Assembly (NCBI GenBank): GCA_021203465.1
Contig: JAJQBC010000069.1
Coordinates: forward strand, 62,001-126,000
Direction: 5' to 3'
DNA length: 64,000 nt
Source: Lachnospiraceae bacterium
GTDB lineage: Bacteria; Bacillota; Clostridia; Lachnospirales; Lachnospiraceae
The notes under the pieces were generated by a model. That model searched no databases. It was not told the DNA's origin and was given only the letters and a program-made list of their open reading frames with translations. Below, one piece after another: positions 1-8,851 of this stretch (positions are counted from its first letter, which is position 1; the number at the start of each line of letters is the position of its first letter). Made by a program: the position numbers and the translations under genes.

Positions 1-921
<921 letters not shown>

Positions 922-940
922 CTATTTTGATTTAAATTTT

Positions 941-1735
941 TTAGCCCAAAATCGCCTTGTCATTCGCGAATTCTTTTCCGCTGACCTGCTCGAAGCGGCT
1001 CAGCAGATCCTTGACACTTAAGCCTTTCTTTTCTTCGCCACGGATGTCGAGAATAATCTCCCCTTCCATCATCATGATCAACCTGTTTCCATGAGCAATC
1101 GCGTCGCGCATATTGTGCGTAATCATCAATGTTGTCAGGTGGTCTCGATTCACAATCATCTCCGTCGTCTCGAGCACCTTGGCCGCCGTCTTCGGATCGA
1201 GCGCCGCCGTGTGCTCATCGAGCAGCAGAAGCTTCGGCTTGCGCAGCGTCGCCATCAGAAGGGTCAGCGCCTGACGCTGTCCGCCCGAGAGCAGTCCGAC
1301 CTTCGAGGTCATCCGGTCCTCAAGTCCGAGTCCAAGCCCCGCGAGCAGCTCGCGATAAGCCTCGCGTTCGCTTCCCTTAATACCCTGCCGCAGCGTGCGC
1401 TTCTGTCCGCGCCGCAGCGCCAGCGCCAGGTTTTCCTCAATATTCATCGCCGCCGCCGTGCCGGTCATCGGATCCTGGAACACACGCCCCAGATAGGAGG
1501 CCCGCTTGTACTCCGGCAGCTTTGTCACATCCTGCCCGTCGATCAGGATCTGCCCCTCGTCAACCGGCCACACGCCCGCGATCGCGTTCAGCATTGTGGA
1601 CTTGCCGGCGCCGTTCCCGCCGATCACAGTCACAAACTCACCGTCTTCAATTGTCAGACTCACGTCAATCAGCGCCTGCTTTTCATTGACGGTTCCCGGA
1701 TTAAAGGTTTTGGAAATATTTTTAAGCTCCAGCAT
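941..1735 (-). CDS. ABC transporter ATP-binding protein (TrpXYZ-type amino-acid importer)
   Basis: A 264-residue ABC ATPase. Walker A GGNGAGKS is at residues 39-46, the signature LSGGQRQ near 148 and Walker B LLLLDEHTAAL near 171. The DEH variant of the Walker B glutamate box and the long GVWPVDEG region are typical of the ATPases paired with BPD_transp_2 permeases and ABC_sub_bind lipoproteins, the family that includes the streptococcal tryptophan/tyrosine TrpXYZ importers. It energises uptake at the cytoplasmic face of the membrane. Its ATG overlaps the TGA of the upstream permease (ATGA), so the two are translationally coupled. The substrate cannot be read from the sequence. Confidence 0.93.
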   Translation of the reverse strand: MLELKNISKTFNPGTVNEKQALIDVSLTIEDGEFVTVIGGNGAGKSTMLNAIAGVWPVDEGQILIDGQDVTKLPEYKRASYLGRVFQDPMTGTAAAMNIEENLALALRRGQKRTLRQGIKGSEREAYRELLAGLGLGLEDRMTSKVGLLSGGQRQALTLLMATLRKPKLLLLDEHTAALDPKTAAKVLETTEMIVNRDHLTTLMITHNMRDAIAHGNRLIMMMEGEIILDIRGEEKKGLSVKDLLSRFEQVSGKEFANDKAILG

Positions 1736-2655
1736 CAGCGGTTTCCTCCCTTCTTAACCGGTTTTGAAAAGTATTTTCCCTGCCAGTACGGGATCGCCAG
1801 GAAGAAGGCCACGACCAGCGCCGACAGAAGCTTCAGGAGATCGGTGTCAATGCCGAGCCAGATCACGACCTGCAGCACCAGATAGTAGATGATCGAGCCG
1901 AAGGCCACCGACAGCAGCGTCAGGGCGAAATTATGGAAAATTCTCCCGAAGACCGCCTCGCCGATGATGACGGCCGCCAGGCCGATCACGATCGCGCCGC
2001 GCCCCATATTGATGTCGGCAAAGCCCTGATACTGCCCGAGCAGCGCGCCGGAGAGCGCCACCAGACCGTTCGAGATCATCAGGCCGAGCACGCGGTTGAA
2101 ATTCGTGTTGATACCCTGCGCCCGCGCCATACTGCCGTTGCAGCCGGTCGCGCGCAGCGAGCAGCCGAGCTCCGTCCCGAAAAACCAGTACAGAATCGCG
2201 ATCAGGATCACAATGATCACTGCCACGATCAGAATTGTATTTTTATAGAAAGCCACACCCTTGACATAACGAAGGGAGACCAGCAGATCATACTTGTCCA
2301 CATTGATCGCCTGATTGGACTTTCCCATAATTTTCAGATTAATAGAATATAACCCGAGCTGGGTCAGAATGCCGGACAGAATCGCCGGAATCCCCATAAA
2401 AGTGTGAAACAGCCCTGTCGCCATGCCGGTCAGCATTCCGGCCAGCGTCACACAGAGCAGTGCGATCCAGACATTATACCCCGCCTGCATCATCATAATA
2501 CAGACCGCGCCGCCCGTACAGAGCGAGCCGTCCACGGTCAGATCCGCAATATCCAGGACACGGTAGGTGATATAGACGCCGATGGCCATGATCCCCCAAA
2601 TCAGTCCCTGCGCCGCCGCGCCCGGCAGAGCGTTTATCAAGCTTGCAATATTCAT
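1735..2655 (-). CDS. ABC transporter permease (BPD_transp_2 family)
   Basis: A 306-residue, very hydrophobic integral membrane protein with about eight to nine membrane segments. It belongs to the LivH/RbsC-like permease superfamily, in the short TrpY-like subgroup. The N-terminal ALPGAAAQGLIWGIMAIGVYITYRVL-type opening, split here for brevity, and the later GLVALSGALLGQYQGFADINMG region (quoted in part) are recognisable in this subgroup. It forms the channel of the importer encoded with the ATPase downstream, which it overlaps by 4 bp, and the binding protein upstream. The 114-bp gap to the binding-protein gene holds a hairpin that probably sets relative expression. Confidence 0.92.
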   Translation of the reverse strand: MNIASLINALPGAAAQGLIWGIMAIGVYITYRVLDIADLTVDGSLCTGGAVCIMMMQAGYNVWIALLCVTLAGMLTGMATGLFHTFMGIPAILSGILTQLGLYSINLKIMGKSNQAINVDKYDLLVSLRYVKGVAFYKNTILIVAVIIVILIAILYWFFGTELGCSLRATGCNGSMARAQGINTNFNRVLGLMISNGLVALSGALLGQYQGFADINMGRGAIVIGLAAVIIGEAVFGRIFHNFALTLLSVAFGSIIYYLVLQVVIWLGIDTDLLKLLSALVVAFFLAIPYWQGKYFSKPVKKGGNR

Positions 2656-2700
2656 ATTCCTACCTTCCCCTGTTTATCCTTGCAAAGTCTTTGAAAACGA

Positions 2701-2731
2701 GCAGCGAGAGAGAAAAATCCCTTCTCGCTGC
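2701..2731 (-). terminator. Intra-operon hairpin between binding-protein and permease genes
   Basis: GCAGCGAG and CTCGCTGC form a stem of at least 8 bp around an AT-rich loop. On the minus strand it is followed by a weak T-rich tail (TCGTTTTC). It probably acts as a partial terminator or mRNA stabiliser that raises the amount of binding protein relative to permease. This is inferred from position. Confidence 0.5.
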
Positions 2732-2769
2732 CGCCTTTGGTCTTATGTTTTATTCAAATATGATGAACC

Positions 2770-3837
2770 TTACTCTTCCGTCGCGATCGCTACATAATCG
2801 TCCGGAACCGTGATACCAAGATCCTCGCAGATCTCGGCGTTGTACTCCTTCGTGACGTTCGGAGCATACTCGATCGCCATCGTGGAGATATCCTCCTCGC
2901 CGGTCAGGATACGCGCAGCCATCTCGCCGGTGGTGTAACCGAGGTCATAGTAGCTGATGGAAAGCGTCGCGACGCCGCAGCCCTCGCAGATGCCCTCCTC
3001 GCCCGCGATAACCGGAACGCCGGCCGGGCGGCAGATGTTGTCGATGATCTCGGTATTCGAGGCCGCGGTGTTGTCCGTCGGAACGTAGATCACATCGCTC
3101 GCGTCAGCGGCGCTCTGCACCACGGTCGCGATGTCGTTGGAATCCGAGAAGCTGTACTGCGTGCAGGTGTAGCCGAGAGCCTCGAGCTCTACCTGAATAT
3201 TGTCCACCTGATACTGGGAGTTCGCCTCAGCGCTGCAGTATACAAGGCCTACCGTCTCCGCATCCGGGAAGAGCTCTGCGAGCATCGCCGCCTGCTCCGT
3301 GAGCGGAGCCAGATCGGACGTGCCGGAGATGTTTCCGCCTACCGTGCCGTCGAAGCTGTCAAGCTCCAGCGCGGTCGCGTAGTCCGTGATGGACGTGCCG
3401 AGAATCGGAATCGTGTCGGTGCCGGCCTGCGCAGCCTGAAGAACCGCCGTCGCATTGGCAAGGATCAGGTCAACATCAGCAGATACAAAGCTGTTGATGA
3501 TCGTCGAGCAGGTATTGGAATCGCCCTGCGCGTTCTGCTCGTCAAAGGTCACTGCATCGCCAAACGCCTCGGTCAGCGCATCCTTGAAGCCCTGCGTCGC
3601 CGCGTCCAGCGCATCGTGCTGTACCAGCTGGCAGATGCCGACCGTGTAAGTCTCGGTCGCCGCGTCTGCAGTTTCCTCAGCCTCCTCGGCTTCCGCCTCA
3701 GCTTCCTCGGCCTCTTCGGTTTCCTCCTCAGCGGTCTCTTCCGTCGTGTCGGACGACGTAGAAGAACTGCTGCTTCCGCATGCGGCAAGGCTGAAAGCCA
3801 TCGTCGCACAGAGAAGGATTGCTAACATCTTTTTCAT
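2770..3837 (-). CDS. ABC transporter substrate-binding lipoprotein (ABC_sub_bind / TrpX-like)
   Basis: A 355-residue lipoprotein. The signal peptide MKKMLAILLCATMAFSLAAC ends in the lipobox LAAC, then comes a Ser-rich and Glu/Ala-rich linker (roughly residues 21-65), and then the ABC_sub_bind domain with VGICQLVQHDALDAATQGF, VGLVYCSAEANSQYQ and IYVPTDNT. It captures the substrate outside the cell for the permease/ATPase pair downstream. The start at 3837 is chosen because GGAGGAAAAAATT precedes it. An in-frame upstream extension to 3930 would run through the hairpins of the leader and lacks a ribosome binding site. The family includes tryptophan and tyrosine binders, but the ligand is unknown here. 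Confidence 0.93.
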   Translation of the reverse strand: MKKMLAILLCATMAFSLAACGSSSSSTSSDTTEETAEEETEEAEEAEAEAEEAEETADAATETYTVGICQLVQHDALDAATQGFKDALTEAFGDAVTFDEQNAQGDSNTCSTIINSFVSADVDLILANATAVLQAAQAGTDTIPILGTSITDYATALELDSFDGTVGGNISGTSDLAPLTEQAAMLAELFPDAETVGLVYCSAEANSQYQVDNIQVELEALGYTCTQYSFSDSNDIATVVQSAADASDVIYVPTDNTAASNTEIIDNICRPAGVPVIAGEEGICEGCGVATLSISYYDLGYTTGEMAARILTGEEDISTMAIEYAPNVTKEYNAEICEDLGITVPDDYVAIATEE

Positions 3838-3979
3838 AATTTTTTCCTCCATGTTTCTTAAATGTATTTTTGCTCTCCATAACCGCAGGCTACAGACATA
3901 CGTCTGTGGCTTGATGGGCATTCCGCCCATCCCAAATGAAAAATACAGGCTTTTTCATTTGCTGCTGCTCTGAATTGCT
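3838..3979 (-). promoter_or_regulatory. Structured 5' leader with three hairpins ahead of the ABC importer
   Basis: From the predicted start point the leader of about 140 nt folds into three consecutive stem-loops. They are AAATGAAAAA/TTTTTCATTT (10 bp), GATGGGC/GCCCATC (7 bp) and ACAGAC/GTCTGT (6 bp, extendable with wobbles). The ribosome binding site follows. No T-box motif (GGGTGG or ACCGCGG) was seen. A regulatory RNA sensing the imported substrate is an inference. Confidence 0.45.
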
Positions 3980-3985
3980 GCCAAA

Positions 3986-4014
3986 ATTATAAGGCTTTAA
4001 CGCGCAAAAGTCAA
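3986..4014 (-). promoter_or_regulatory. Strong predicted sigma-A promoter of the ABC importer operon
   Basis: TTGACT (4009-4014) and a perfect TATAAT (3986-3991) with a 17-bp spacer on the minus strand. The -35 box abuts the stop codon of the upstream dehydrogenase gene. Confidence 0.8.
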
Positions 4015-5409
4015 CTACTGTTGCAAAAGCCTCCGGCCCATCAGCACACCCATCGCCGAAGCCATCATCAGCCCCCTCGTCCAGCCCGAGGAGTCGCCCA
4101 GACAATGCAGGCCTTTGATGTTCGTATTGAGATCCGCATCCATCTTTACTTTATTAGAATAGAACTTCAGTTCCGGGCTGTACAGCAGCGTCTCCGCGCT
4201 CGCGAAGCCGGGCACCACCTCGTCCAGCATACGGATGAACTCGATGATATTCGTCATCGCCCGGTAGGGCATGGCCGCCGTGATATCCCCGGCCACCGCG
4301 TCCTTTAGCGTCGGCTTCACATTGGAGCGCGCAAGCTCCTTCTGCCAGGTGCGCTTACCGTCCAGAATGTCCCCATAGCGCTGCACCAGAATATGACCCG
4401 CGCCGAGCATATTGGTCAGCTCACCGACCTTCTGCGCGTAGGCGATCGGCTGGTTGAAGGGCTCGGTGAAATTGTGGCTCACCAGGATGGACAGGTTCGT
4501 ATTTTCGCTCTTTAAATCCTTGTAGCTGTGGCCGTTGACAACCGCAAGGTTGTTGTCATAATTCTCCTGGGAGACGAAGCCGCCCGGATTCTGGCAGAAG
4601 GTGCGCACCTTGTTCTTCCAGGGCTTCGGATAACCGATCAGCTTGCCCTCATAGAGCACCTTGTTGATCATCTCCATGACCTCATTGCGGCACTCCACAC
4701 GCACGCCGATATCCACCGTGCCCGGTCTGTGGGCAATGCCATTCTCCGCACAGACCTTCTCGAGCCAGTCCGCGCCGCGCCGTCCGGTGCCGATCACGAT
4801 CTCGTCGCCGAAAATCTCCTGCTCCCCGGCCTTCGTCACGATCCGCACACCCTTGCAAACCTCGTTTTCCAGAATAATATTCTCGCACTCCGTGCCAAAC
4901 AGGATCTCCATGCCCCGCTCCAGCAGGTGATTCTGAATATTGAGATAGAGCTGCTGCGCTTTCTCCGTGCCAAGATGACGGATCGGACAGTTCACAAGCT
5001 GCAGGCCCGCGCGGATCGCTCTCTTGCGGATCTCCTTGATCTCCTCGCCCTCATAGACGCCCTCGACATGCTCGTCCGCGCCGAATTCCAGATAAATCTT
5101 ATCCGTATAATCGATCAGCTCCTGCGCGAACTCTTCACCAATCAGCGTCGGCAGATCGCCGCCCACCTCACAGGAAAGGCTCAGCTTCCCATCTGAAAAG
5201 GCGCCTGCGCCGGAAAAGCCCGTCGTGATCATGCAGTTGGGCTTACAGTTCATGCACTTCCCGGTCTCGGACTTCGGGCAATGCCGCTTGTCGACCGGCT
5301 TGCCTTTCTCGACCATCAGGATCTTTTTCTTCGCACCGCTGCGAACCAGCTCGAGAGCCGTAAAAATGCCGGCAGGGCCGGCGCCTATGATAATTACGTC
5401 ATATTTCAT
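4015..5409 (-). CDS. FAD-dependent dehydrogenase (COG2509 family)
   Basis: A 464-residue flavoprotein. MKYDVIIIGAGPAGIFTALE gives the dinucleotide-binding GxGxxG at residues 8-13. Further features are a Cys-containing segment (CMNCKPNC), GFSGAGAFSDGKLS, and a second FAD-contacting GTGRRGADW. These match the uncharacterised FAD-dependent dehydrogenases of COG2509, common in Firmicutes, whose substrate is not established. The start at 5409 begins exactly at the nucleotide-binding strand and has GGGGAAAAACC upstream. An in-frame extension to 5499 would read through the leader hairpins. It ends in TAG. It stands alone as a transcription unit with its own promoter and structured leader. Confidence 0.88.
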   Translation of the reverse strand: MKYDVIIIGAGPAGIFTALELVRSGAKKKILMVEKGKPVDKRHCPKSETGKCMNCKPNCMITTGFSGAGAFSDGKLSLSCEVGGDLPTLIGEEFAQELIDYTDKIYLEFGADEHVEGVYEGEEIKEIRKRAIRAGLQLVNCPIRHLGTEKAQQLYLNIQNHLLERGMEILFGTECENIILENEVCKGVRIVTKAGEQEIFGDEIVIGTGRRGADWLEKVCAENGIAHRPGTVDIGVRVECRNEVMEMINKVLYEGKLIGYPKPWKNKVRTFCQNPGGFVSQENYDNNLAVVNGHSYKDLKSENTNLSILVSHNFTEPFNQPIAYAQKVGELTNMLGAGHILVQRYGDILDGKRTWQKELARSNVKPTLKDAVAGDITAAMPYRAMTNIIEFIRMLDEVVPGFASAETLLYSPELKFYSNKVKMDADLNTNIKGLHCLGDSSGWTRGLMMASAMGVLMGRRLLQQ

Positions 5410-5528
5410 GGTTTTTCCCCATCCCCGGTTACAATTTTCGGGACTGCTGCAAAGCAGTCCCTGCCCCGTAATGAGCAATTTTAGCCCTGTAAGGGGCAAG
5501 ATTGCGAACGCAGGGGCAAAAGCTGTCG
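5410..5528 (-). promoter_or_regulatory. Structured 5' leader of the FAD-dependent dehydrogenase
   Basis: The region holds a perfect 9-bp hairpin (GGGACTGCT-GCAA-AGCAGTCCC, 5440-5461). It also holds a longer imperfect hairpin (5475-5487 with 5493-5505) enclosed by a 6-bp helix (5462-5467 with 5513-5518). A leader of about 119 nt with nested helices suggests a cis-acting RNA. No known riboswitch class was recognised. Confidence 0.4.
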
Positions 5529-5534
5529 CTAGTA

Positions 5535-5562
5535 ACTATAGCATATTGCCCTGAAAAATCAA
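5535..5562 (-). promoter_or_regulatory. Predicted promoter of the FAD-dependent dehydrogenase
   Basis: TTGATT (5557-5562) and TATAGT (5535-5540) with a 16-bp spacer on the minus strand. Confidence 0.6.
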
Positions 5563-5600
5563 GTTTTTATTGACGTCTGCAGCCCCGGTTCACAGCTATT

Positions 5601-6086
5601 TCACAGTTTTTTCCGCCCGTTCAGCACGCATTCCACGAGGCGATCCTGCACATAGCTCAGCTTCAGTGAGAAAAACGGTGCATCCTTCGTCAGCAGCTCC
5701 AGAAATATATGGTCGCCCTCCCAGAGCGGAAGCTGCACCACCTCCTCCTTTGGCACCCAGCGCAGCACGCCCTCCTCGCAGTCCGCGGTCAGCTCCCCCG
5801 TGAAGTCGTCCGCAGTATAAAGACACATGTATTCTGTGAGTTCATAATCCGCGGTAAAGGTCACGATGCCGCGAAAATGCCAGGAGACAAGCGTGAGGCC
5901 TGTCTCCTCCCGCACCTCGCGCAGCAGGCACTCATCCGGGCTCTCCCCCTTCTCGAAATGTCCGCCGACACCGATCCATTTTCCCTCGTTGATATCATGC
6001 TCCTTTTTGACACGGTGGAGCATCAGATACTTTCCGTCCTGCTCAATATAGCACAGAGTCGTCAGGGGACTCTTTTCTTTCTTCAT
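5601..6086 (-). CDS. Nudix hydrolase (8-oxo-dGTP diphosphatase-like)
   Basis: A 161-residue Nudix protein. The Nudix box GX5EX7REUXEEXGU is seen as GHFEKGESPDECLLREVREE followed by TG, near residues 38-60. The N-terminal TTLCYIEQDGKYLMLHRVKK and the WIGVGG core match the MutT/8-oxo-dGTP diphosphatase subgroup of Firmicutes. That subgroup sanitises oxidised nucleotides in the cytoplasm, although specificity cannot be assigned from sequence. The start at 6086 has GGAAG six bases upstream; the in-frame ATG at 6092 is the alternative. Either start lies inside the 3' end of the DUF4349 gene, so the two overlap by about 45 bp and are probably co-translated. Confidence 0.9.
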   Translation of the reverse strand: MKKEKSPLTTLCYIEQDGKYLMLHRVKKEHDINEGKWIGVGGHFEKGESPDECLLREVREETGLTLVSWHFRGIVTFTADYELTEYMCLYTADDFTGELTADCEEGVLRWVPKEEVVQLPLWEGDHIFLELLTKDAPFFSLKLSYVQDRLVECVLNGRKKL

Positions 6087-7164
6087 TTCCATCTTCCCGC
6101 TCTTTCTTGTTGTTTTCGCCTGTTTCTCCGGACTCCTTCCTTCTGGCCCAGAGCGGCTTCTTTTTCTTCTCCTTCCTCCGCTCTGTCGCTTCCGGCCGGT
6201 TTTCTCCGGATTCCTCCATTCCATCCCAATATTTCCTTTTCATCGCCGCCTTCTTATCTTTCCTGCCGCGGGAAATCCGGCGCAGGATCAGCACGATAAC
6301 CGCGATCACCACCGCCCACACGGCGAGCACCGGCAAAGAGCCGACGAAGACGATCACGAAATTACGAAGACCTTTTCCAACGCTGTAAAGGCTGTCGTTA
6401 AAGCGGTCCGCAATCTGCCCGAAAAAGCCCTTCTCGGCGGTCTCGGTGATGCGCTCCACCTCGTCCACATCTACATAAACCGTGCTGTAGTCCACCTGGT
6501 TGTCCAGCACGCGCAGCTGGCTCTCATAGCTCTCGAGCTCATAGCGCACCTCAGAGAGCTTGCTCTCGATCGCAAGCAGATCCTCCATATTCTCCGCCTC
6601 CTCAAGGAGCTCCAGCAGACGCTCCTGCTCCGTCTCGAGCGCAGTCTTGTGGCTCTCGACATCGGTGTGCTCGAGCGTCACGTCCTCGACGGACTCGCTC
6701 TTGTATGTCACGTTTCCCAAATCCCCGACCACGTCGACAAACTCATCGAGCCGGTCCGACGGAATGCGGATCGTATAGTACGCGTAGCGCGTGCTCTCAT
6801 AATAATAGCTGTTGCCGCTGACCGACGAGCTCTCGATATAGCCGCCGAGCTCCGTCGTCCGCGCGGAAATGCTCTCCAGCACGGAGTCAAACTCCGTCGT
6901 CTGCAGACTCAGGTTTACGGTCTTGATCAGCTTGCGGGAGGTGTCCGTCACAGACTCGATGCCGCTGCCGGAGCTGACACCCGAATCACTCTCTGCCACC
7001 TCATAATCGTCATACTCCGCCTCCTCATACTCCACGGCCTCCTCTGTGGTCGCCGCCTCCGTCCGATAATACGAAGCGACCGTATCCGCCGACGAGCTGC
7101 CGCAGCCGGCCATTCCCAGAACCATCAGTGCCGTCATCATGACAGCCAGAACTCTCTTCTTCAT
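6043..7164 (-). CDS. DUF4349 domain lipoprotein
   Basis: A 373-residue membrane-attached protein. MKKRVLAVMMTALMVLGMAG is followed by the lipobox Cys and a Ser/Glu-rich linker. The DUF4349 domain comes next (RKLIKTVNLSLQTTEF, IRIPSDRLDEF, and the VEDVTLEHTDVESHK coiled-coil segment), then a transmembrane helix (VIVFVGSLPVLAVWAVVIAV) near residues 270-290. The tail is strongly basic and then Lys/Glu-rich, and cytoplasmic. DUF4349 proteins are of unknown function and often lie near ECF sigma/anti-sigma pairs, as here. The start is at the ATG preceded by GGGAGGAGAGCGT. The low-complexity tail overlaps the Nudix gene. Confidence 0.88.
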   Translation of the reverse strand: MKKRVLAVMMTALMVLGMAGCGSSSADTVASYYRTEAATTEEAVEYEEAEYDDYEVAESDSGVSSGSGIESVTDTSRKLIKTVNLSLQTTEFDSVLESISARTTELGGYIESSSVSGNSYYYESTRYAYYTIRIPSDRLDEFVDVVGDLGNVTYKSESVEDVTLEHTDVESHKTALETEQERLLELLEEAENMEDLLAIESKLSEVRYELESYESQLRVLDNQVDYSTVYVDVDEVERITETAEKGFFGQIADRFNDSLYSVGKGLRNFVIVFVGSLPVLAVWAVVIAVIVLILRRISRGRKDKKAAMKRKYWDGMEESGENRPEATERRKEKKKKPLWARRKESGETGENNKKEREDGNEERKESPDDSVLY

Positions 7165-7233
7165 ACGCTCTCCTCCCATTTCCGGGGGCCTTCATGCCCC
7201 GCGATTCCGGATCACACATCGAAGGCGCGATCC

Positions 7234-8118
7234 TCACTCCAAAACTGCCTCCTCAAACGTAAACTCCGCGGCGACCCGTCCGTCTTCAAGCTGCAGCGCC
7301 AGCCGATACAGATGCTCCTCGCCGTCGATCGACCAGATGCTTAAGTCCAGCGCACCGTCCAGCACGATGCCGCTTCCCATCTCGATCCAGTGCCCTTTTT
7401 CCTCTCCGAGATAAGGAACCGTATACCACACATCGTCCAGATACACCTCCAGATCTAACAGGCTGAAGTAGCTGACCGTCTCCTCCCCGGAATTTTCGAG
7501 CGAATAGCCGACGGTCGTGTTGCCGCCCTCTGTGCCCGGATAGTCCAGTCCGAGTGTCAGACCGTCCAGCGAGGATGTGAGCTCCTGCTCCGCGGCCTCG
7601 TCGATCAGCTCTCCGCCGTACTCTGCCATACTGCCCGCCGCTTCCGAAGATCCCCCGGCGGCTGCCTCGTCATTTTCCTCACCGGCGTCGGTTCCGGTCT
7701 TCTCCTCCGCGGCCTCTTCCATATCCCAGGTTTCTGCAGACGCCGCTTCTTCTGTCTCCTCCGTCGTCTCCACCTCGGCCGTATCGGACGAAGTCGAAGC
7801 TGAAAAAAAGCTGTCCGACAGCGACAGCGACATCGCCACCGCTCCGCAGACAAAAAACACCAGAATAACCGCCGCCATTTCCACAAAACGAGGTCTGAAT
7901 TGCCGGCGGATCGCCTCTTCTTCCTCGTCCACTTCTTCTTCCTCTTCTGCCTCTTCCTCCAGCAGTTCGGACATGACCTCCTCAAATTCCTGAGAAAAAC
8001 TGTGTTTTCGTTCAATCTCCCGCTCCGGCGGCACGAAGCTTAAATCCTCCTCCAGACACTCCTCCAGGACGCGTGCGAGGAGCTGCTCCCCGTCCGTGAG
8101 CGTATTATGCTTTCTCAT
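7234..8118 (-). CDS. Putative membrane anti-sigma factor
   Basis: A 294-residue protein. A short cytoplasmic N-terminus (MRKHNTLTDGEQLLARVLEE) is followed by an acidic run of Glu residues (about 70-90). A single transmembrane helix lies near residues 100-120 (MAAVILVFFVCGAVAMSL), followed by a Ser/Glu/Ala-rich extracellular linker and a beta-rich C-terminal domain of about 110 residues. I recognise no named domain. The role is inferred from its place directly downstream of an ECF sigma gene, with which it overlaps by 14 bp, and from the one-helix topology usual for anti-sigma factors. AAAGGAGGCGGAGCGTT precedes the ATG. The extracellular domain might sense envelope stress. Confidence 0.65.
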   Translation of the reverse strand: MRKHNTLTDGEQLLARVLEECLEEDLSFVPPEREIERKHSFSQEFEEVMSELLEEEAEEEEEVDEEEEAIRRQFRPRFVEMAAVILVFFVCGAVAMSLSLSDSFFSASTSSDTAEVETTEETEEAASAETWDMEEAAEEKTGTDAGEENDEAAAGGSSEAAGSMAEYGGELIDEAAEQELTSSLDGLTLGLDYPGTEGGNTTVGYSLENSGEETVSYFSLLDLEVYLDDVWYTVPYLGEEKGHWIEMGSGIVLDGALDLSIWSIDGEEHLYRLALQLEDGRVAAEFTFEEAVLE

Positions 8119-8656
8119 AACGCTCCGCCTCCTTTCGCAGCATCTCCTGAAGCTTTTTTCTCGCGCGAAAACAGCGCACATTCACATTTTTTGCCGAAAT
8201 CCCGAGAATGTCCCCGATCTCCTTATCTGACATACGATATATGTACTTGTACTCGAAGACGACCCGATAACTGTCATCGAGCTCCAGCACGCAGGCGACC
8301 AGCGCGTTATACTACTCCTTTTTCAGATACTGTTCCAGCGCATCGCCTTCCCAGCCGCTGCGCTCCGCCTTCTCCGTCAGTTCCTCCTCGGGTCGGCTTT
8401 TGCGCAGGATATCCGCCGCCTTACTGCGGACAATCGTGGCAAGGAAATTGCGCGTCCTTAAGCTGTGTACATCCTCCACCTTGTCCAGATGACGCGTGAG
8501 CGCAAGAAAAGCCTCCTGCACCGCGTCCTCCGCCAGATGTTCGTCCTTCAGCCGTTGATTCGCGACGTACCACATGAAATGGCGGTACTGTTCATAGATC
8601 TCCACAAATTTTTCCTGCTCACTGGGGCTGTCCAGGAGCGCGAGAAATAAGAACAT
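8105..8656 (-). pseudogene. ECF-type RNA polymerase sigma factor, interrupted by an in-frame TAG
   Basis: Two ORFs in the same frame together make a normal-size ECF sigma factor of 182 residues. The region-2 part begins MFLFLALLDSPSEQEKFVE and includes RLKDEHLAEDAVQEAFLAL. A single TAG (8312-8314) follows KKE. Region 4 continues in the same frame with YNALVACVLELDDSYRVVFE, and carries the helix-turn-helix MSDKEIGDILGISAKNVNVR. The lesion lies in the linker between regions 2 and 4. A GAG, CAG or AAG to TAG change would explain it. Expression of both halves is possible: the downstream ORF has only a GTG and no clear ribosome binding site. ATG at 8656 has GGAGG seven bases upstream. Sequencing error, true loss or read-through cannot be separated here. 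Confidence 0.85.
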
Positions 8657-8851
8657 GTTTATCCTCCGTAAATGCATTTACATCTATTAAAACGTTAACT
8701 ATAATCATTTTACTACAATACTCCCGCAAAATCTTCTTAATTTTTTGAAAACATTTCAAAAGTGCAAAAAGCCGCTGTTTCCATCAGAGAAATTCTTTGG
8801 CAAAACAACGACTTTCAGAGCTTTATACTGTTTCATCTGGAATCAGAATTT
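8657..8851. other. AT-rich intergenic region between topoisomerase subunit A and the sigma factor
   Basis: No gene is seen. The region is much richer in A+T than its surroundings and must hold the sigma-factor promoter. I see no convincing housekeeping -35/-10 pair, although TATAGT occurs on the minus strand about 50 bp upstream of the start. No T-tailed hairpin follows the topoisomerase gene. Confidence 0.5.

Noticed and set aside
3838-3979. T-box riboswitch ahead of the TrpXYZ-like importer
   Set aside because: No T-box consensus, specifier stem or antiterminator motif could be found.
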